A stretch of DNA of 9,145 nucleotides, from the NCBI GenBank assembly GCA_036396275.1, contig DASWLD010000053.1, forward strand, positions 1-9,145, written 5' to 3'. A model generated the notes under the pieces. It was not told the DNA's origin. It saw nothing but the letters and a program-made list of their open reading frames with translations, and did not search any database. How positions within the stretch are numbered: position 1 is the first letter of the stretch; every line of letters begins with the position of its first letter. Shown piece after piece: positions 5,389 through 9,145 of this stretch. The translations under genes were made by a program, and so were the position numbers. Source of the stretch: JACQFZ01 sp036396275 (GTDB lineage: Bacteria > Pseudomonadota > Gammaproteobacteria > Acidiferrobacterales > Sulfurifustaceae).

Positions 5389-5877
5389 ATGCAGGCGCAA
5401 GATGTGAAATACGTCGGATTCTGGGCCCGATTCCTCGCGTTCGTGATCGACTCCATTCTCGTTACCGCTGTCGTCGTTCCGTTGTTGGCGGCCCTGTACG
5501 GCGCGGCGTACTTCCAAGAGCTGTTGATGCCGTTCGACGTGGCGATGCGCGGTGAACACTCCGGCACGGTCGCCGGGTCCACCGGCGGACCGATGAGCTT
5601 CCTGGTGCAGTGGGTTGTGCCTGCCGCCGCGGTAATTCTCTTCTGGATTTACCGGCAGGCGACGCCCGGAAAAATGGCCGTGTCGGCCAAAATCGTCGAC
5701 GCGCAAACGCTCGAGCCGCCTTCCACCGGCCAACTCATCGGCCGTTACTTCGCCTACTACGTGTCGATATTCTCATTCGGTCTCGGATTCCTGTGGATCG
5801 CTTTTGATAAGCGCAAGCAGGGTTGGCATGACAAGCTCGCCGGGACCGTGGTCATCGGCACCAAGAAACGCAGCTGA
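5389..5877 (+). CDS. RDD family membrane protein
   Basis: This 162-residue protein begins MQAQDVKYVGFWARFLAFVI; R14 and D21 in the first helix and a later aspartate in AFDKRKQGWHDKLAGT are the residues that name the RDD family (PF06271). Membrane segments are predicted at about 10-42, 68-88 and 118-136. FWIYRQATPGKMAVSAKIVD (about 85-104) and the GWHDKLAGTVVI end are typical of the family. The function is mostly unknown; some RDD proteins act as sodium/proton antiporters in halophiles. The ATG at 5389 has AGGGAG 5 nt upstream; a GTG at 5350 would add 13 residues without family resemblance. It heads a run of plus-strand genes and lies 23 bp before the CopD-like gene, so those two are probably co-transcribed. 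Confidence 0.87.
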   Translation: MQAQDVKYVGFWARFLAFVIDSILVTAVVVPLLAALYGAAYFQELLMPFDVAMRGEHSGTVAGSTGGPMSFLVQWVVPAAAVILFWIYRQATPGKMAVSAKIVDAQTLEPPSTGQLIGRYFAYYVSIFSFGLGFLWIAFDKRKQGWHDKLAGTVVIGTKKRS

Positions 5878-5900
5878 CAACGATCGAACACGACAAACGG

Positions 5901-6347
5901 ATGACCTATTACCTGCTCCTCACCTTGCATCTGCTCGGCGCGACCATCTGGGTCGGCGGCCATATCGTCCTTGCCGCCGCGATTCTGCCGCGCGCGCTCG
6001 GACGCCGCGATCCCGCAATCGTTCGGGATTTTGAAAGCGGCTTCGAGTGGATCGGCCTTCCGGCCCTCCTCCTGCAAGCGGGCACCGGCGTATGGCTCTC
6101 GTACTATTGGCTGCCGCGCTTCGGAACCTGGTTCGCGCTTGATTCCACCATCTCGCGCCTGATCACTCTGAAGCTCGCGCTGTTGGTCGTGACGATACTG
6201 ATCGCGCTGCACGCGCGCCTGCGGATCATTCCCCGGCTCGATGCGGCGCGGCTGCCGGCGCTCGCCGTTCACATCGTTCTCGTAACGATTCTTTCGATCG
6301 CGTTTGTCGTGGTCGGTGTCGGGATCCGCACGCGCGGGTTCCTGTGA
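5901..6347 (+). CDS. CopD-like / CopD-domain small membrane protein
   Basis: This 148-residue protein has four predicted transmembrane segments (about 3-25, 50-72, 84-105 and 117-140). The first contains HLLGATIWVGGH with histidines at residues 10 and 21, a pattern of the CopD superfamily and related putative heme-binding membrane proteins. A third conserved-looking histidine (ALHARLRI, about 100) follows the third segment. Relatives are annotated as copper resistance protein D family, but copper transport has not been shown for such short stand-alone members, and a heme-binding role is equally plausible. No CopC partner is nearby. It follows the RDD gene by 23 bp, with only a weak ribosome binding site. 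Its TGA overlaps a GTG (GTGA, 6344-6347) in the frame of the next gene. Confidence 0.72.
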   Translation: MTYYLLLTLHLLGATIWVGGHIVLAAAILPRALGRRDPAIVRDFESGFEWIGLPALLLQAGTGVWLSYYWLPRFGTWFALDSTISRLITLKLALLVVTILIALHARLRIIPRLDAARLPALAVHIVLVTILSIAFVVVGVGIRTRGFL

Positions 6348-6382
6348 TCGCCGCGCGATCGAACCGCTCCCGAACGGATACC

Positions 6383-7321
6383 ATGAAGCCTGACGTCGTC
6401 GTTACCAGCAAAAACCCGCCGTGGTTACAAGAAGCGCTCGACAGCGAGTTCGCCTGCCATCGCCTGTACGAGGCAAAGGACCGTGCGACGTTTCTAAAGG
6501 AACGCGCACCCACGGCGCGCGGGCTTGCGAGCTTTGCCGGCGCGCGAGTCGACGCCGTGTTGATGGACGCCCTCCCGAAGCTCGAGATCATTTCCAACTT
6601 CGGCGTCGGCGTGGATTCGATCGACCTCGACGCGGCGCGCGCGCGCGGCATCATTGTCACCAACACGCCCGACGTGTTGAACGACTGCGTGGCCGATACG
6701 GCGATGGCGCTCGTGGTGAATACGCTGCGAAAGTTTCCGCGCGCGGAGGCGCACCTGCGCGCCGGTAACTGGGTCGCCAAAGGCCCTTACCCGCTCGCCA
6801 CGTCGGTCGGCGGCAAGACGCTGGGCATCCTCGGACTCGGGCGCATCGGCGCCGCCATCGGTCGGCGTGCCGAAGCCTTCGGAATGCACGTCCGTTATCA
6901 CAACCGCAACAAGAAGAACTTGCCCTATCCGTACGACCCGGATCCGATCACGCTCGCGAAGAACTCCGACGTCTTAGTGATCGTCACCCCCGGCGGCCGG
7001 GAAACCGCGCGCTTGGTCGGCGCCGCGGTTCTCGACGCGCTCGGACCGGACGGTTACGTGGTCAACATCGCACGCGGCTCGATTATCGACGAGCCGGTAC
7101 TGCTGAAATATCTGCAAGAAAAGAAGATCGCCGGCGCCGGCCTCGACGTTTACGCCGACGAACCGCGCGTGCCGCCGGCGTTTTTCGAGCTCGATAACGC
7201 CGTGCTGTTTCCCCACGTCGGCAGCGCCACGATCGAAACCCGTACCGCGATGGGCAATTTGCAGGTTGAAAATCTACGTTTGCATTTCGCGGGTAAGCCG
7301 GTTAAGACGAGAGTCGTGTAG
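6383..7321 (+). CDS. NAD(P)-dependent D-2-hydroxyacid dehydrogenase (glyoxylate/hydroxypyruvate reductase type)
   Basis: This 312-residue cytoplasmic enzyme interconverts 2-oxo acids and D-2-hydroxy acids. The fold is read in order: N-terminal substrate domain with ISNFGVGVDSIDLDAA (70-85) and TNTPDVLNDCVADTAMAL (93-110), the nucleotide-binding loop GLGRIG (151-156), then the C-terminal part of the substrate domain. The catalytic triad is complete: R231 (NIARGSIID), E260 (DVYADEP) and H278 (FPHVGSAT). The segment after the second strand, YHNRNKK (172-178), has arginine and lysine where NADP-preferring members do and no acidic residue, suggesting NADPH. The best guess is glyoxylate/hydroxypyruvate reductase; exact substrate is not certain. 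The ATG at 6383 begins MKPDVVVTSK, a natural N-terminus; a GTG at 6344 overlapping the previous stop would add 13 polar residues. It may work on the 2-oxo acids handled by the nearby transporter. Confidence 0.9.
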   Translation: MKPDVVVTSKNPPWLQEALDSEFACHRLYEAKDRATFLKERAPTARGLASFAGARVDAVLMDALPKLEIISNFGVGVDSIDLDAARARGIIVTNTPDVLNDCVADTAMALVVNTLRKFPRAEAHLRAGNWVAKGPYPLATSVGGKTLGILGLGRIGAAIGRRAEAFGMHVRYHNRNKKNLPYPYDPDPITLAKNSDVLVIVTPGGRETARLVGAAVLDALGPDGYVVNIARGSIIDEPVLLKYLQEKKIAGAGLDVYADEPRVPPAFFELDNAVLFPHVGSATIETRTAMGNLQVENLRLHFAGKPVKTRVV

Positions 7322-7359
7322 ACATTCGGGCACAACCGCAAGCGTAAGGAGAACCATCC

Positions 7360-7710
7360 ATGAGACTCGCGGCGAACATTTTGGTGGCGGTGGTAGCGCT
7401 GGCGCACGTCGGCTTTCTCGTGCTCGAAATGTTTTTCTGGAACCATCCCCTCGGTCGCAAGATTTTCGCCATGACGCCGGAAGTGTCGGCGTCGTCGGCG
7501 GCGCTCGCCGCCAATCAGGGGCTCTACAACGGCTTTCTCGCGGCCGGCCTCGTTTGGGGCCTGTTTGCGAGTCGCCCCGATGTGCAGGTTTTCTTCCTGG
7601 CTTGCGTCATCGTCGCCGGCCTTTACGGCGCCTTCACCGCCAAGTTCACGATCCTTTTTATCCAGGCGTTGCCGGCGCTCATCGCGCTCGTACTGGTATT
7701 GCTGGCGTAG
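7360..7710 (+). CDS. DUF1304 family membrane protein
   Basis: This 116-residue protein has four hydrophobic segments (about 1-25, 48-68, 74-92 and 94-115). MRLAANILVAVVALAHVGFL, the LEMFFWNHPLGRKIF motif (22-36) and LAANQGLYNGFLAAGLVWGL (49-68) are the conserved features of DUF1304 (PF06993). The molecular function is unknown. Length and architecture are normal for the family, whose members are about 115-125 residues. A strong TAAGGAG ribosome binding site lies at 7345-7351, 8 nt before the ATG. It follows the dehydrogenase by 38 bp and is probably in the same transcription unit. Confidence 0.9.
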   Translation: MRLAANILVAVVALAHVGFLVLEMFFWNHPLGRKIFAMTPEVSASSAALAANQGLYNGFLAAGLVWGLFASRPDVQVFFLACVIVAGLYGAFTAKFTILFIQALPALIALVLVLLA

Positions 7711-7761
7711 AGCCGCTGAGGCGGTACGAAAGATCGAAGATTCGCATTCCCGCGCCGGTCG

Positions 7762-7791
7762 TTCCCACAATACCGTCGCTTCGGCTAGCAT
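7762..7791 (+). promoter_or_regulatory. Weak candidate promoter for the Nudix/glutaminyl cyclase pair
   Basis: TTCCCA (7762-7767) and TAGCAT (7786-7791) are 18 bp apart, about 26 bp before the Nudix start codon. The match to consensus is moderate (4 of 6 each). The 107-bp gap after the DUF1304 gene is long enough for a separate promoter. Confidence 0.3.
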
Positions 7792-7817
7792 GGCGCGGTC
7801 GCGCCGCGAGTTCGAAC

Positions 7818-8330
7818 ATGTCCACATTTCGCTACTGTCCGCTTTGCACCGCCCCCCTGCTTGAGCGCCTGATCGACGGCGAGCCGCGCCGCGCGTGCGG
7901 CGCCGAATGCGGCTACGTGCACTACGATAATCCCACGCCGGTCGTCGCCGCTATCGTCGAGCACGACGGCTGCGTCGTGCTGGCGCGCAACCGCGCGTGG
8001 CCGGTGACGTGGTACGGCTTGATCACCGGATTTCTCGAACGCGGCGAAGAACCGGCGGGAGGTGCGCTGCGGGAGGTCAAGGAGGAACTCGGGATCGATG
8101 CGCAGGAAGCCAATCTGGTCGGCGTGTATTCGTTCGAACGAATGAATCAGGTCATCATTGCATACCATATTCCCGCCACCGGGCCGATCGTGCTGAACGA
8201 GGAGCTGCTCGACTACCGGCGCGTTGCGCCGCCGAACTGCCGCGTCTGGCGTTCCGGCACCGGCGATGCGCTGCGCGACTGGCTGCGCGGGCGCGGGTTC
8301 GAGCCCGACGTCATCGAGCGGGTTCGCTAA
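7818..8330 (+). CDS. Nudix hydrolase with N-terminal zinc ribbon
   Basis: This 170-residue protein has a short zinc ribbon (C7, C10, C27 and C31: CPLC and CGAEC) followed by YVHYDNPTPVVAAIV, the linker seen in zinc-ribbon Nudix proteins related to NADH pyrophosphatase. The Nudix box is intact at about residues 72-94: GFLERGE, seven residues, then REVKEELGI, giving the metal-binding glutamates. It should hydrolyse a nucleoside diphosphate linked to another group, such as ADP-ribose, NADH or FAD; the substrate cannot be read from sequence. NudC itself is about 260 residues and has an extra N-terminal domain and SQPWPFPxS motif not seen here. I chose the ATG at 7818 because it is just before the zinc ribbon; the frame is open upstream to 7266 but unrelated there. 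No clear Shine-Dalgarno precedes it. The next gene starts 10 bp downstream. Confidence 0.92.
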   Translation: MSTFRYCPLCTAPLLERLIDGEPRRACGAECGYVHYDNPTPVVAAIVEHDGCVVLARNRAWPVTWYGLITGFLERGEEPAGGALREVKEELGIDAQEANLVGVYSFERMNQVIIAYHIPATGPIVLNEELLDYRRVAPPNCRVWRSGTGDALRDWLRGRGFEPDVIERVR

Positions 8331-8340
8331 CGGCGCCGCG

Positions 8341-9123
8341 ATGCATCGCCACGCCGTTGCCGGGTGCTTCGTCGTCGCGTCGATCGCCGGGCTGTGCGGC
8401 AACGGATCGGCGAACGATTCCGTCGGCGTTCCGACGTTCGGCTACGAAGTATTGAACGCATGGCCGCACGATCCCGGCGCCTATACCCAAGGCCTGGTTG
8501 TCGAAAATGGCGTGCTGTACGAAAGCACCGGCCGCTACGGCGCATCCAGCCTGCGCATCGTCGATCTCGCCACCGGTCGAATCGAGAAAATAGTAAATCT
8601 ACCGGACAAGTATTTCGGCGAAGGTATCGCGGTGCTCGGCGACCGGCTCTATCAACTGACGTGGCGCGAGCGCATCGGGTTCATCTACGATCGGCGCACG
8701 CTCGCGCGCGTCGGCGAATTCCGGTACGACGGCGAGGGTTGGGGCCTCACGACCGACGGAGACTCGCTCATTATGAGCGACGGCACCGACCGCCTTCGCT
8801 TTTTCGATCCGGTGACATTTCGCGTTCAAAAAACACTCAACGTTCGAGTTAACGACGAACCGCTGCGTCAGCTCAACGAACTTGAATTCGTTAACGGCGA
8901 AATTTTCGCTAATGTCTGGCAACGCGACGTCATAGCTCGAATCGATCGGCACACGGGTCAGGTGCGCGGCTGGATAGATCTCGGCGGACTGCTGGACGCC
9001 GCCTCACCGGAGGCGATATTGAACGGAATCGCCTACGACGCCGAAACCGATCGGCTGCTGGTCACCGGCAAGCTGTGGCCGAAACTGTTTCAAATCCGGC
9101 TGCGGCCGCCCAAGCGCCGGTAA
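8341..9123 (+). CDS. Glutaminyl-peptide cyclotransferase, beta-propeller (plant/bacterial) type, exported
   Basis: This 260-residue enzyme would convert N-terminal glutamine of peptides or proteins to pyroglutamate with release of ammonia, probably in the periplasm. The first 25 or so residues form a signal peptide (hydrophobic AVAGCFVVASIAGLC, likely cleaved near GSA-ND). Family motifs of the five-bladed propeller (PF05096) occur in order: DPGAYTQGLVV, LYESTGRYGASSLRIVDL, FGEGIAVL, LYQLTWRER, YDGEGWGLTTDGDSLIMSDG, LNELEFVNGEIFANVW, and LNGIAYD followed by TGKLWPK. The glutamates in YEST and GEGI and the LNGIAYD asparagine are near-invariant, so the enzyme appears intact and full length. The ATG at 8341 begins a clear signal peptide; upstream in-frame starts inside the Nudix gene are rejected. 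It lies 10 bp after the Nudix stop with only a weak ribosome binding site, so coupled translation is likely. Its protein targets are unknown. Confidence 0.93.
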   Translation: MHRHAVAGCFVVASIAGLCGNGSANDSVGVPTFGYEVLNAWPHDPGAYTQGLVVENGVLYESTGRYGASSLRIVDLATGRIEKIVNLPDKYFGEGIAVLGDRLYQLTWRERIGFIYDRRTLARVGEFRYDGEGWGLTTDGDSLIMSDGTDRLRFFDPVTFRVQKTLNVRVNDEPLRQLNELEFVNGEIFANVWQRDVIARIDRHTGQVRGWIDLGGLLDAASPEAILNGIAYDAETDRLLVTGKLWPKLFQIRLRPPKRR

Positions 9124-9145
9124 ATCCGTCCCCGTCGACGCGCGC
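9124..9145. other. Right-edge flank without assigned feature
   Basis: Only 22 bp follow the glutaminyl cyclase stop. Nothing can be called here. Confidence 0.5.

Noticed and set aside
6344..6382. GTG start for the 2-hydroxyacid dehydrogenase overlapping the preceding stop (GTGA)
   Set aside because: It would add 13 polar residues (rich in Arg and Ser) before MKPDVVV, the expected first strand; no ribosome binding site supports it.
8341..8400. Lipoprotein lipobox (VAGC) at the glutaminyl cyclase N-terminus
   Set aside because: The cysteine is residue 9, too close to the start for a hydrophobic signal region before it; a standard signal peptide with later cleavage fits better.
1..9145. CRISPR arrays, tRNA or rRNA genes, toxin-antitoxin pairs, defence genes, prophage or intact transposases
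   Set aside because: No regularly spaced repeats, tRNA-like cloverleaf, rRNA signature or matching protein families were seen on either strand.

Overview
The window looks like a chromosomal stretch of a GC-rich (roughly 60% by eye) aerobic proteobacterium, most likely an uncultured beta- or gammaproteobacterium. This rests on codon usage, the AGGAG-type ribosome binding sites, and a Tat-exported TRAP binding protein beside small RDD, CopD-like and DUF1304 membrane proteins. The placement is inference; no rRNA or other phylogenetic marker is present.

Layout. Positions 1-1291 (minus strand) hold a folate-independent-type core methionine synthase (MesD-like) followed by the N-terminal part of a TerC family membrane protein that runs off the left edge. 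A 219-bp divergent promoter region (1292-1510) separates them from the plus-strand TRAP permease genes dctQ (1511-2086) and dctM (2107-3648, or from 2083 if a non-ATG start is used). The TakP-like periplasmic binding protein dctP (3986-5080) lies on the opposite strand, convergent with dctQM. Between the two TRAP halves is a non-coding, transposon-like inverted-repeat element of about 280 bp (about 3672-3951). From 5389 to 9123 all genes are on the plus strand: an RDD protein, a CopD-like heme/copper-type membrane protein, an NAD(P)-dependent 2-hydroxyacid dehydrogenase of the glyoxylate/hydroxypyruvate reductase type, a DUF1304 protein, a zinc-ribbon Nudix hydrolase, and an exported beta-propeller glutaminyl cyclase.

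How the genes fit together. DctP, DctQ and DctM together would form a sodium-driven importer, and the binding protein resembles those that carry 2-oxo acids such as pyruvate. The 2-hydroxyacid dehydrogenase acts on the same class of compound (glyoxylate, hydroxypyruvate), so a shared 2-oxo-acid theme is possible but unproven. The methionine synthase is a separate function. The Nudix and glutaminyl cyclase genes are 10 bp apart and probably co-transcribed.

Most unusual content. (1) The 3672-3951 element has near-perfect 29-bp terminal inverted repeats, two internal perfect hairpins, and a G-quadruplex motif in each arm on opposite strands. (2) Three hairpins lie in tandem within 71 bp in the dctP/RDD divergent region. 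(3) The TRAP system is split and convergent around the element. (4) The core methionine synthase has no MesX neighbour inside the window. (5) The dctQ/dctM junction appears to use a CTG or ATT start overlapping the dctQ stop. I did not find a defence system, CRISPR array, tRNA, rRNA or intact transposase gene.
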